A stretch of 11,137 nt of DNA from Actinomycetota bacterium (GTDB taxonomy: Bacteria > Actinomycetota > Actinomycetes > Nanopelagicales > Nanopelagicaceae), in the NCBI GenBank assembly GCA_947452525.1, contig CANGCW010000023.1, forward strand, positions 1-11,137, given 5' to 3'. Under the pieces are notes generated by a model, which did not search any database, was not told the DNA's origin, and saw only the letters and a program-made list of their open reading frames with translations. Within the stretch, counting starts at the first letter, position 1. Every line of letters begins with the position of its first letter. The translations under genes and the position numbers were made by a program. This document shows, one piece after another, positions 4,590 to 11,137 of this stretch.

Positions 4590-7178
4590 ATGAGCGAGCG
4601 TCCAGAACTGCCTTCAAGCTTTGTCCCTGCAGATATAGAAGCACCTCTCTACGAGAAGTGGCTCGCTGCGGGGTACTTCACCGCTGACCCAAAGTCAGAG
4701 AAGCCACCGTTCACAATCGTCATCCCACCACCCAATGTGACTGGCGTTCTCCATATCGGTCACGCTCTCGATCACACTTTGCAAGACATCCTCATCCGCA
4801 TGAAGCGCATGAAGGGCTTTGAAGCTCTCTGGTTGCCTGGAATGGATCACGCTGGAATCGCAACGCAGAACGTTGTTGAAAAACAACTCGCAGCGCAGGA
4901 TCTCTCACGTCACGATCTTGGACGCGAGAAGTTTGTCGCGAAGGTCTGGGAGTGGAAGACAGAGTCTGGCGGAGCAATCCTTGATCAGATGAAGCGCCTT
5001 GGCGATTCAGTCGACTGGTCACGTGAACGCTTCACAATGGATGAAGGTCTCTCACGATCTGTCCTAACCATTTTTAAGCGCCTCTACGATGCAGGACTTA
5101 TCTATCGCGCTGAGAGAATCATTAACTGGTGCCCTCGATGCCTTACTGCACTTTCAGATATCGAAGTCGAACACCAAGATGATGCGGGCGAATTTGTTCA
5201 AGTGACTTATGGTGAGGGCGATCTGCAGATCACCGTAGCTACCACTCGCCCGGAGACCATGATGGGTGATGGCGCTGTCGCGGTTCATCCAGATGATCCG
5301 CGTTATCAACACATGATTGGTAAGCATGTCCTCCTGCCATTGGTGAATCGCATGATTCCAATCATTGCTGATGAGCTTGTTGATCCAGAGTTTGGGACCG
5401 GAGCTGTGAAGGTGACTGCTGCTCACGATCCAAATGACTTTGAAATGGCAGTTCGTCACAACGTCCCATTCGTTGTAATCATGGACGAACATGGCGTAAT
5501 GCGCGGTACTGGAACAGAGTTCGATGGAATGGATCGCTTTGAGGCTCGAGTTGCCGTTGTAGCAAAGTTGAAAGAGATGGGACGAGTCCCTTCTGAGAAG
5601 CGCCCATACATGCACTCTGTCGGCCATTGCTCACGTTGCGATACAACTGTTGAACCACGTCTCTCCAAGCAGTGGTTCGTCAAGGTTGGACCACTTGCAA
5701 AGGCTGCTGGCGATGCGGTTCGCGATGGTCGTGTAAAGATTGAACCTGAAGAACTCGCACCTCGTTACTTTGAGTGGGTCGACAACATGCATGACTGGTG
5801 TATCTCACGTCAGTTGTGGTGGGGTCATCGCATTCCTGTTTATTACGGTCCTAACGATGAGATCGTCGTGTGCGGTCCAGATGAGCAACCGCCTGCTGGA
5901 TACACACAGGATTCCGATGTTCTCGATACCTGGTTCTCATCTGCACTCTGGCCCTTCTCAACTCTCGGATGGCCAAACGAGACCGCAGAGCTTCAGAAGT
6001 TCTATCCCACGAGCGTTCTTGTAACTGGTTATGACATCTTGTTCTTCTGGGTAGCGCGCATGATGATGTTTGGTCTCTTCGCAATGGATGGCGTACAGCC
6101 ATTCCACACCATCGCGCTTCACGGCCTTGTCCGCGATCGCTTTGGAAAGAAGATGTCGAAGTCTCGCGGCAACACCGTTGACCCAATCGAATTTATGGAT
6201 ACATATGGATCTGATGCGCTCCGTTTCACACTGGCGCGCGGTGCAAATCCAGGTACCGACCAAGCGCTTGCCGAAGAGTGGATTGGCGGAGCACGTAACT
6301 TCGCAACAAAGCTCTGGAATGCATCCCGCTTTGCAATGATGAACGGTGCAACTGTTGAAGGCCCGCTTCCTGCATTTGAATCACTCGATGCAATCAACCG
6401 TTGGATTCTTACCCGTTTGGATGAGACCGTTACTGAAGTTGATTCACTGTATGAGCGGTATGAATTCTCTAAGGCGTCGGAGCTTCTCTATCACTTTGCG
6501 TGGGATGACTTATGCGACTGGTACCTCGAACTTTCTAAGGCATCCTTCGCCGCAGGGGGAGAGTCAGCAGAGAAATCACGTCGCGTCCTTGGACACGTCC
6601 TCGATCAACTTCTTCGACTCCTCCACCCATCCATGCCATTCATTACTGAAGCGCTCTGGACAAACCTCACCGGTGAAGAGTCGCTCGTCATCGCAGCATG
6701 GCCGAAGTTCGCACCTGCAATGCAGGATGAGACTTCGAAGAAGTCAATCGCACAGATTCAAGACATCATCACTGAGATTCGCCGTTTCAGAAATGATCAA
6801 GGCATCAAGAGCTCAGCAAAGATTGTTGCTCGCTTCAGCGGCCTCGGTGAGCTAGCACCTTACGAGAACGCAATTCGCCATATCGTCCGTGCAGATGTCA
6901 GCGAAGGTAACTTCACTTCGAAGATCGAAGTAGATAACGTCACGATTGAGTTCGATCTCACCGGAGCTATCGACGTAAAGGCAGAGCGCGCTCGCCTTAC
7001 AAAGGATCTTGCGCAAGCGGAGAAGGATCGTGCAACCGCAAAAGTAAAGCTCGAGAATGAGGGCTTCATGGCGAAGGCGCCACTTGAAGTGGTTACTGAA
7101 ATCCGCGAACGCCTTGCCCAGACAACTGCAGATATCGAACGCATCACCGCCTCTCTCGCAGGATTGCCAGCAGAGTAA
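4590..7178 (+). CDS. valS: Valine--tRNA ligase
   Basis: This class I aminoacyl-tRNA synthetase attaches valine to tRNA-Val using ATP in the cytoplasm. Length is 862 residues, normal for bacterial ValRS. The Rossmann catalytic domain holds HIGH (55-58) and KMSKS (521-525). The inserted CP1 editing domain, which hydrolyses Thr-tRNA-Val, shows the TTRPETMMGD motif (218-227) and AHDPNDF with Asp280 at the conserved editing position. WCPRC (180-184) and a later CSRC pair suggest metal binding. The anticodon-binding domain follows, and the C-terminal helical arm, a predicted coiled coil at about 796-857, contacts the tRNA elbow. The stop codon shares one base with the folC ATG (TAATG). The gene lacks a Shine-Dalgarno and appears to have its own promoter just after clpX. 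Confidence 0.98.
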   Translation: MSERPELPSSFVPADIEAPLYEKWLAAGYFTADPKSEKPPFTIVIPPPNVTGVLHIGHALDHTLQDILIRMKRMKGFEALWLPGMDHAGIATQNVVEKQLAAQDLSRHDLGREKFVAKVWEWKTESGGAILDQMKRLGDSVDWSRERFTMDEGLSRSVLTIFKRLYDAGLIYRAERIINWCPRCLTALSDIEVEHQDDAGEFVQVTYGEGDLQITVATTRPETMMGDGAVAVHPDDPRYQHMIGKHVLLPLVNRMIPIIADELVDPEFGTGAVKVTAAHDPNDFEMAVRHNVPFVVIMDEHGVMRGTGTEFDGMDRFEARVAVVAKLKEMGRVPSEKRPYMHSVGHCSRCDTTVEPRLSKQWFVKVGPLAKAAGDAVRDGRVKIEPEELAPRYFEWVDNMHDWCISRQLWWGHRIPVYYGPNDEIVVCGPDEQPPAGYTQDSDVLDTWFSSALWPFSTLGWPNETAELQKFYPTSVLVTGYDILFFWVARMMMFGLFAMDGVQPFHTIALHGLVRDRFGKKMSKSRGNTVDPIEFMDTYGSDALRFTLARGANPGTDQALAEEWIGGARNFATKLWNASRFAMMNGATVEGPLPAFESLDAINRWILTRLDETVTEVDSLYERYEFSKASELLYHFAWDDLCDWYLELSKASFAAGGESAEKSRRVLGHVLDQLLRLLHPSMPFITEALWTNLTGEESLVIAAWPKFAPAMQDETSKKSIAQIQDIITEIRRFRNDQGIKSSAKIVARFSGLGELAPYENAIRHIVRADVSEGNFTSKIEVDNVTIEFDLTGAIDVKAERARLTKDLAQAEKDRATAKVKLENEGFMAKAPLEVVTEIRERLAQTTADIERITASLAGLPAE

Positions 7179-8524
7179 TGCTGACACCTGAGGAGAAGGA
7201 GGGTCTCGACCTCGTTGAGGCAGCGCTCCTTGCACGTTGGCCGGAGAGCAGACTTGAACCCTCCATGGATCGCATCGAGGCGCTTACATATGCACTCGGT
7301 AGCCCACAGCTAACGTATCCAACGATTCACATCACCGGCACAAACGGCAAGACAACCACTTCGCGCATGATTGATTCGTTGATGCGTGAACTCGGTTACC
7401 GCACGGGCCGCTTCACGAGCCCGCACCTAGAGACAATTCTTGAACGCATCTCCATCAACGGTGAGCCAATCACTGCTGAGGGAATGATTGCGACTTATAA
7501 CGACATTGCTCTGTATCTTGACCTGATTGATTCCCGTCAGCCACATCCAATCTCCTTCTTCGAGGCGATGACCGCTCTTGCCTTCGTTGCATTCGCTGAA
7601 TTCCCAATTGATATCGGTGTGATTGAAGTAGGAATGGGAGGCGAGTGGGATGCAACAAATGTTGTGATGAGCCAGGTCGCCGTATTCACTCCTATCGGTC
7701 TTGATCACATGGAGTATCTCGGCGAGACAATCGAAGAGATCGCAACAACTAAAGCTGGAATCATCAAGCCAGAATCCCATGTCGTTGTCGCAGCACAACC
7801 GGTTGAGGTTGCAAAGATTCTTACAGAGCGCATCATCGAGAAAGGTGCAATGCCTTACCGTGAAGGCGTTGAGTTCGCAGTGACAGAACGCGCACTTGCA
7901 GTAGGCGGACAACTTCTCACTATTCGTGGCGTTCATGGTGAATATAAAGAGATATTCGTTCCTCTCTATGGAGCGCACCAGGCGCAGAACGCATCAGTTG
8001 CTCTCGCTGCGGTTGAAGCCTTTGCAGGCACCGCACTCGATATCGAGGCAGTCCGTCGCGCATTCGCCAATGTTGAATCACCTGGTCGCTGCGAAATCAT
8101 CTATCGCGATCCAACTGTCATCGTTGATGCAGCACATAACCCACATGGCGCGCACGCACTTGCTGAAACTCTTCGCAACGAGTTCGACTTTGAGACCATC
8201 TTCGGAATCGTCGGAATCCTGGGGGAGAAGGATGCCCTCGGCCTCCTTCAAGAACTCGAACCCGTTATTGATCGCCTCGTTGTCACGGCAAGCACTTCAC
8301 CACGTGCACTCCCTGTCGACGATCTTTACGCACTTGCAGTGCAAGTCTTCGGTGCAGAACGCGTCTTTAGAGAGCCAAGCCTTCAGAGTGCAATCGCGAC
8401 GACACTTGAACAATGCACACTCATCAATCAGAAGAGTGAAGGCGTTTCAGGAATTGTCATCACTGGCTCTGTTGTCACAGCTGGCGAGGCGAAGACTTTC
8501 CTCAGATCGATCTCAGGCGAATGA
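7178..8524 (+). CDS. folC: Folylpolyglutamate synthase / dihydrofolate synthase
   Basis: FolC is an ATP-dependent Mur-ligase-family enzyme that adds glutamate to dihydropteroate and to reduced folates, keeping the cofactors in the cell. Length is 448 residues, typical. The P-loop GTNGKTT is at 54-60, FTSPHLE at 79-85, and the metal and ATP-site motif EVGMGGEWDATN at 150-161. The C-terminal domain has DAAHNP at 317-322. Whether both synthase activities are present cannot be told from motifs alone. The ATG overlaps the last base of the valS stop and no clear Shine-Dalgarno lies at the right distance (an AGGA at 7160-7163 is 14 nt away), so translation is probably coupled to valS. The 3' end overlaps the next gene by ATGA. 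Confidence 0.95.
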   Translation: MLTPEEKEGLDLVEAALLARWPESRLEPSMDRIEALTYALGSPQLTYPTIHITGTNGKTTTSRMIDSLMRELGYRTGRFTSPHLETILERISINGEPITAEGMIATYNDIALYLDLIDSRQPHPISFFEAMTALAFVAFAEFPIDIGVIEVGMGGEWDATNVVMSQVAVFTPIGLDHMEYLGETIEEIATTKAGIIKPESHVVVAAQPVEVAKILTERIIEKGAMPYREGVEFAVTERALAVGGQLLTIRGVHGEYKEIFVPLYGAHQAQNASVALAAVEAFAGTALDIEAVRRAFANVESPGRCEIIYRDPTVIVDAAHNPHGAHALAETLRNEFDFETIFGIVGILGEKDALGLLQELEPVIDRLVVTASTSPRALPVDDLYALAVQVFGAERVFREPSLQSAIATTLEQCTLINQKSEGVSGIVITGSVVTAGEAKTFLRSISGE

Positions 8525-8847
8525 GAGTTCTAGGTTCTGCAGTTGTAACGATGGAGTTCCTCCTCGTTGGCTTCGCATTACTGATTGCAAAGAATCATCA
8601 CTCAGCTACATCGCTCTGGATTGGCGCGCTCATCGCCTTTCTCCTGCTGATGACCGCTGGACTGCTCTCATCCATTCGGGGCTGGATCATCGGATCTATC
8701 CTTCAAATCGCCCTGATTGCTTACGGCGCTGTAGTTCCACTTATGTACTTCCTGGGAACTCTCTTCACAATCCTCTGGATCTGCGCCTATATCCTGGGAA
8801 AGAAGGGTGAGGCCGCGCGTGCTGCCTTCACCGAAGCGGGCAAATAG
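8521..8847 (+). CDS. Small integral membrane protein, DUF4233 type
   Basis: A 108-residue protein with four predicted membrane helices at about 4-23, 30-49, 54-73 and 75-93, and a short basic then polar C-terminal tail (GKKGEAARAAF) likely on the cytoplasmic side. Features that fit actinobacterial DUF4233 proteins are the acidic residue in helix 1 (Glu12), the RGW turn before helix 3, and the proline in VVPLMYFLG before helix 4. The position between folC and ndk also fits. Its function is not known, and genomic linkage to folC alone does not show a role in folate metabolism. The ATG overlaps the folC stop (ATGA) with only a weak AGG upstream, so it is probably translated by coupling. Family assignment is from recalled pattern and synteny. 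Confidence 0.85.
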   Translation: MRVLGSAVVTMEFLLVGFALLIAKNHHSATSLWIGALIAFLLLMTAGLLSSIRGWIIGSILQIALIAYGAVVPLMYFLGTLFTILWICAYILGKKGEAARAAFTEAGK

Positions 8848-8860
8848 TCCGGTTTTTTTC
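8830..8860 (+). terminator. Possible weak terminator of the valS-folC operon
   Basis: A run of seven T (8853-8859) directly follows a potential stem of only four pairs, ACCG (8830-8833) with CGGT (8850-8853). The T-run and the position just after the DUF4233 gene fit a terminator, but the stem is weak and the loop long. Confidence 0.3.
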
Positions 8861-8877
8861 TTCCTGCGCTCTTCCCA

Positions 8878-8883
8878 TAGAAT
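8878..8883 (+). promoter_or_regulatory. -10 box giving a leaderless ndk transcript
   Basis: TAGAAT is close to the bacterial -10 consensus and ends 6 nt before the ndk GTG at 8890, so the transcript would start at the G of the start codon. The intervening TTGGCAA has no Shine-Dalgarno. The -35 region lies in the preceding T-rich stretch and is not distinctive. Confidence 0.55.
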
Positions 8884-8889
8884 TGGCAA

Positions 8890-9306
8890 GTGAGCCTACA
8901 GAGAACCCTTATCCTTGTTAAGCCAGATGGCGTTCGTCGCCAACTCGTCGGAGAAGTAATTCGCCGTATCGAAACAAAGGGATATGTCGTCTCTGATCTC
9001 AAAATGATTCAACCTGATCGCGAACTTCTTGCGAAGCATTATGCAGAGCATGAAGGAAAACCTTTTTATGAGCCGCTTCTAGAGTTCATGCTCTCCGGCA
9101 AGGTCGTTGCGATCATCGCCGAAGGTCATCGCGTTATCGAAGGCTTTAGAAAGTTGGCAGGCACTACCGATCCAACTGTCGCTGAGCCAGGAACGATCCG
9201 TGGAGATCTAGCCTGCGATCAAGGAACAAAGGTTGTACAAAATATCGTGCACGGGTCTGACTCACCAGAGTCGGCAGAGCGCGAAATTGCTATTTGGTTT
9301 AACTAG
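8890..9306 (+). CDS. ndk: Nucleoside-diphosphate kinase
   Basis: Ndk transfers the gamma-phosphate of ATP to other nucleoside diphosphates by a phosphohistidine intermediate, supplying NTPs and dNTPs. Length is 138 residues, normal. KPDG at 11-14 and the catalytic His121 in NIVHGSDS are present, with GTIRGD at 101-106. Between RGD and HGSD there are 14 residues, against 10 in E. coli and M. tuberculosis Ndk as I recall them; the extra four lie around QGTK (111-114). I believe some other actinobacteria share a similar spacing. The GTG start gives the expected MSLQRTLILVKPDG N-terminus, and its promoter suggests a leaderless mRNA. mreB begins 14 nt after the stop, so the two are probably co-transcribed. 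Confidence 0.96.
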   Translation: MSLQRTLILVKPDGVRRQLVGEVIRRIETKGYVVSDLKMIQPDRELLAKHYAEHEGKPFYEPLLEFMLSGKVVAIIAEGHRVIEGFRKLAGTTDPTVAEPGTIRGDLACDQGTKVVQNIVHGSDSPESAEREIAIWFN

Positions 9307-9320
9307 TCAGGAGCAAATGG

Positions 9321-10400
9321 ATGAGCAACGAAGAGGTAAAGGCAAGCGCCAAGGAGAAAGTCCAACGCCGGTCGAGCAAGATGTCTTTCATCGGTCGCGA
9401 TATGGCTGTCGACCTTGGTACCGCTAACACGCTCGTCTACGTGCGCGGAATTGGTATCGTCCTTAACGAGCCATCAGTAGTTGCCGTCAATCAAGATACT
9501 GGCGCAATCCTCGCAGTCGGTTCTGAGGCGAAGCACATGATCGGCCGTACCCCTGGCAATATCGTTGCTATCCGTCCATTGAAGGATGGCGTCATCGCCG
9601 ACTTCGACACAACAGAGCGTATGTTGCGTTACTTCATTCAGAAGGTGCACCGTCGTCGCTACCTCGCAAAGCCAAGAATTGTTGTCTGCGTTCCATCAGG
9701 AATCACAGGCGTTGAACAGCGTGCAGTAAAGGATGCGGCATTTGCTGCAGGTGCGCGTAAGGTCTACATCATCGAAGAGCCAATGGCTGCAGCGATCGGT
9801 GCAAACCTTCCTATCCATAAGCCGATTGGCAACATGGTTGTTGATATTGGTGGCGGAACAACAGAAGTTGCCGTTATTTCACTTGGTGGAATCGTTACTG
9901 CGCTCTCAATCCGTGTTGGTGGAGATGAGCTAGATCAAGCGATCATCGACTGGGTAAAGCGTGAGTACTCATTGCACCTCGGCGAGCGAAGCGCTGAAGA
10001 GATCAAGATGAAGATTGGCTCTGCCTATCGTTACCCAGGTGAGTCGAGCGAAGAGATTCGTGGTCGCGATCTAGCGACTGGTCTTCCAAAGACGATCATC
10101 GTCTCAGCCGAAGATATTCGTAAGGCCTTGGAAGATCCTGTGAATCAGATTGTTAACGCAGTAAAGAGCACACTTGATAGAACTCCGCCTGAGTTGGCAT
10201 CAGACCTTATGAAGAGCGGCATCGTTCTCACAGGCGGCGGAGCCCTTCTCCGTGGACTTGATGAGCGGCTCCGTCGCGAGACCGGCCTACCAATCATCAT
10301 CTCTGACCGTCCGCTTCAGGCTGTTGCTGAGGGTTCTGGTAAGTGCGTTGAGGAGTTCGAGGCTCTTGAAAAGGTCCTCATTTCAGAGCCCCGCAGGTAA
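9321..10400 (+). CDS. mreB: Rod shape-determining protein MreB, actin homologue
   Basis: MreB polymerises into membrane-associated filaments that guide lateral peptidoglycan synthesis with MreC, MreD, RodA and PBP2. The 359 residues carry the actin ATPase signature: phosphate-1 loop DLGTANT (31-37), VPSGITGVEQRA (124-135), EEPMAAAIG (152-160), phosphate-2 loop DIGGGTTEVAV (175-185), and LTGGGALLRG near the C-terminus. The ATG at 9321 is supported by AGGAG (9309-9313) at 7-nt spacing. It adds 20 lysine/arginine-rich residues ahead of MSFIGRDMAVDLG, the usual start of actinobacterial MreB. An internal ATG at 9381 would give that shorter form but has no Shine-Dalgarno at a workable distance. The gene follows ndk by 14 nt and precedes mreC. 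Confidence 0.97.
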   Translation: MSNEEVKASAKEKVQRRSSKMSFIGRDMAVDLGTANTLVYVRGIGIVLNEPSVVAVNQDTGAILAVGSEAKHMIGRTPGNIVAIRPLKDGVIADFDTTERMLRYFIQKVHRRRYLAKPRIVVCVPSGITGVEQRAVKDAAFAAGARKVYIIEEPMAAAIGANLPIHKPIGNMVVDIGGGTTEVAVISLGGIVTALSIRVGGDELDQAIIDWVKREYSLHLGERSAEEIKMKIGSAYRYPGESSEEIRGRDLATGLPKTIIVSAEDIRKALEDPVNQIVNAVKSTLDRTPPELASDLMKSGIVLTGGGALLRGLDERLRRETGLPIIISDRPLQAVAEGSGKCVEEFEALEKVLISEPRR

Positions 10401-10410
10401 AGACCGATAA

Positions 10411-10435
10411 ACTCCCCTCACTGAGTGGCGGGAGT
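10411..10435 (+). promoter_or_regulatory. Hairpin burying the mreC ribosome binding site
   Basis: ACTCCC (10411-10416) pairs with GGGAGT (10430-10435). Inside, CAC (10419-10421) can pair with GTG (10425-10427) around a TGA triloop, with one mismatch and one T-G pair between the two helices. The 3' arm is the Shine-Dalgarno (GGGAG) for the TTG start at 10441. The structure could reduce mreC translation relative to mreB. The following CTGGTTTGTTTCG is a poor T-tract, so it is less likely to be a terminator. Confidence 0.5.
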
Positions 10436-10440
10436 CTGGT

Positions 10441-11137
10441 TTGTTTCGTAATGGCAATAGGAGATCGAGCAATCGCTCGAGACTCTTAATTGTCATACTC
10501 CTCGTTACTTCACTCTTCTTTATTACTCTCGATCTGCGCGGAGTCAGCTTCACCTCTGGCTCACGTTCAGTAACACAGACAATTCTTGCTCCAGTGCAGA
10601 AGAGCGTCTCCAATATCTTCGCCCCGGTCGGTCGCTTCTTTAGCGATGTAAAGAACTTTGGCAAGACATCGGATGAGATTAAAGATCTCAAGTCACAGAA
10701 TGCTGAACTGAAGAAGCAGGTCATCCTTAATAAAGATATTAAGGGCCAACTTAGTCAACTCCGAGGCGCGCTTGATCTGGCAGCTCGAGCAAATTACAAA
10801 GTGGTCTCCGCTCGCGTCATTGGTCGCGGATCTGCCTCGACCTTCTCGCAGACAATCAGCATCGATGCCGGTAGCGCAGATCACGTCAGCGTTAATGAGA
10901 CTGTCATCTCCGCCAACGGACTAGTCGGAGTCGTGAAGAGCGTTGAGGCGCACTCAGCAATTGTTCTATTAATGAATGACCCATCTTTCAAAATCGGTGT
11001 CCGCAATGCTCGCACTCAGAGCGTTGGCGTTCTCATCGGTCAAGGCGGAAACGAGTATCAATTCCAACTTCTTGATCCCACTGGTGAGATCAAGGTGGGA
11101 GATTCGCTCATCTCAAACGGCAGCGATAACAATCGCC
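10441..11137 (+). CDS. mreC: Rod shape-determining protein MreC, 3' end outside the window
   Basis: MreC is a bitopic inner-membrane protein that links MreB to the peptidoglycan synthases RodA and PBP2. The first 232 residues are visible. A basic N-terminal tail (MFRNGNRRSSNRSR) is followed by one membrane helix (about 15-31), a coiled coil at about 78-108 (DEIKDLKSQNAELKKQ and onward) and the extracytoplasmic beta domain. That domain includes the family-typical ARVIGRG (144-150), VSVNETVISANGLVG and MNDPSFKIGVR. The start is taken as TTG 10441, because GGGAG (10430-10434) lies 6 nt upstream and the frame is closed by a TAA at 10408. The ATG at 10451 is in another frame and stops after 12 codons. 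The gene follows mreB by 40 bp. mreD, pbp2 and rodA would be expected beyond the window. Confidence 0.93.
   Translation, partial: MFRNGNRRSSNRSRLLIVILLVTSLFFITLDLRGVSFTSGSRSVTQTILAPVQKSVSNIFAPVGRFFSDVKNFGKTSDEIKDLKSQNAELKKQVILNKDIKGQLSQLRGALDLAARANYKVVSARVIGRGSASTFSQTISIDAGSADHVSVNETVISANGLVGVVKSVEAHSAIVLLMNDPSFKIGVRNARTQSVGVLIGQGGNEYQFQLLDPTGEIKVGDSLISNGSDNNR

Noticed and set aside
7427..7978. Minus-strand open frame of 183 codons inside folC, and similar antisense frames in valS, tig and clpX
   Set aside because: All lie opposite conserved coding sequence, lack ribosome binding sites and promoters, and their compositions are artefacts of the sense codon bias.
7926..8810. A 294-codon open frame on the plus strand across folC and the DUF4233 gene
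   Set aside because: It lies in a different frame from two well-supported genes, has no recognisable domain and a low-complexity Ser/Leu/Arg composition. It is a shadow.
10451..10489. ATG at 10451 as the mreC start
   Set aside because: This frame stops after 12 codons and is not the frame that encodes the MreC membrane helix and beta domain.
1..11137. CRISPR, insertion sequences, prophage, defence or biosynthetic cluster
   Set aside because: No repeat arrays, transposase, integrase or att-like duplications next to the tRNAs, and no foreign composition. Every gene belongs to a conserved actinobacterial core block.

Overview
The window is a stretch of core, housekeeping chromosome from an actinobacterium. 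The order read here is tRNA-Gly(TCC, minus strand), tRNA-Pro(TGG), tig, clpP1, clpP2, clpX, valS, folC, a small DUF4233-type membrane protein, ndk, mreB and mreC (cut by the window end). The same order, tig-clpP1-clpP2-clpX-valS-folC-DUF4233-ndk-mreB-mreC, is from memory that of Streptomyces. Paired clpP1/clpP2, a DUF4233 gene between folC and ndk, and an MreB core beginning MSFIGRDMAVDLGT are all actinobacterial traits. Base composition looks only moderately G+C (about half by eye), and coding is very tight. Both suggest a streamlined, lower-GC actinobacterium such as the freshwater acI/Nanopelagicales group. That placement is inference; the phylum-level call is firm.

Layout. Positions 1-71 and 188-263 are two divergent tRNA genes around a 116-bp spacer that appears to hold overlapping divergent promoters. 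From 307 to the end everything is on the plus strand. tig (307-1590) ends in a strong 17-bp hairpin terminator. A 278-bp spacer (1591-1868) holds that terminator, a dyad-symmetric operator, a likely promoter and a possible 18-codon leader ORF ahead of clpP1. clpP1 and clpP2 overlap by ATGA. A 121-bp spacer before clpX carries a second copy of the same operator. valS-folC (1-nt overlap) and folC-DUF4233 (ATGA overlap) form one compact operon. ndk has its own leaderless-type promoter and runs into mreB, then mreC. No stretch longer than 300 bases lacks a gene.

Function. Trigger factor folds nascent chains. ClpX with the mixed ClpP1P2 peptidase degrades tagged or misfolded proteins. ValRS charges tRNA-Val, FolC polyglutamylates folates, and Ndk balances nucleoside triphosphates. 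MreB and MreC organise lateral cell-wall synthesis.

No unknown defence, mobile or biosynthetic system is visible, and no insertion sequence or CRISPR array. The interest lies in regulation: a shared 24-29-bp dyad before both clpP1 and clpX; -10 boxes placed so that clpX, valS and ndk mRNAs would be leaderless; a hairpin that buries the Shine-Dalgarno of a TTG-started mreC; a leader ORF overlapping the clpP1 start; a basic N-terminal extension on MreB; and a small insertion in Ndk next to its catalytic histidine.
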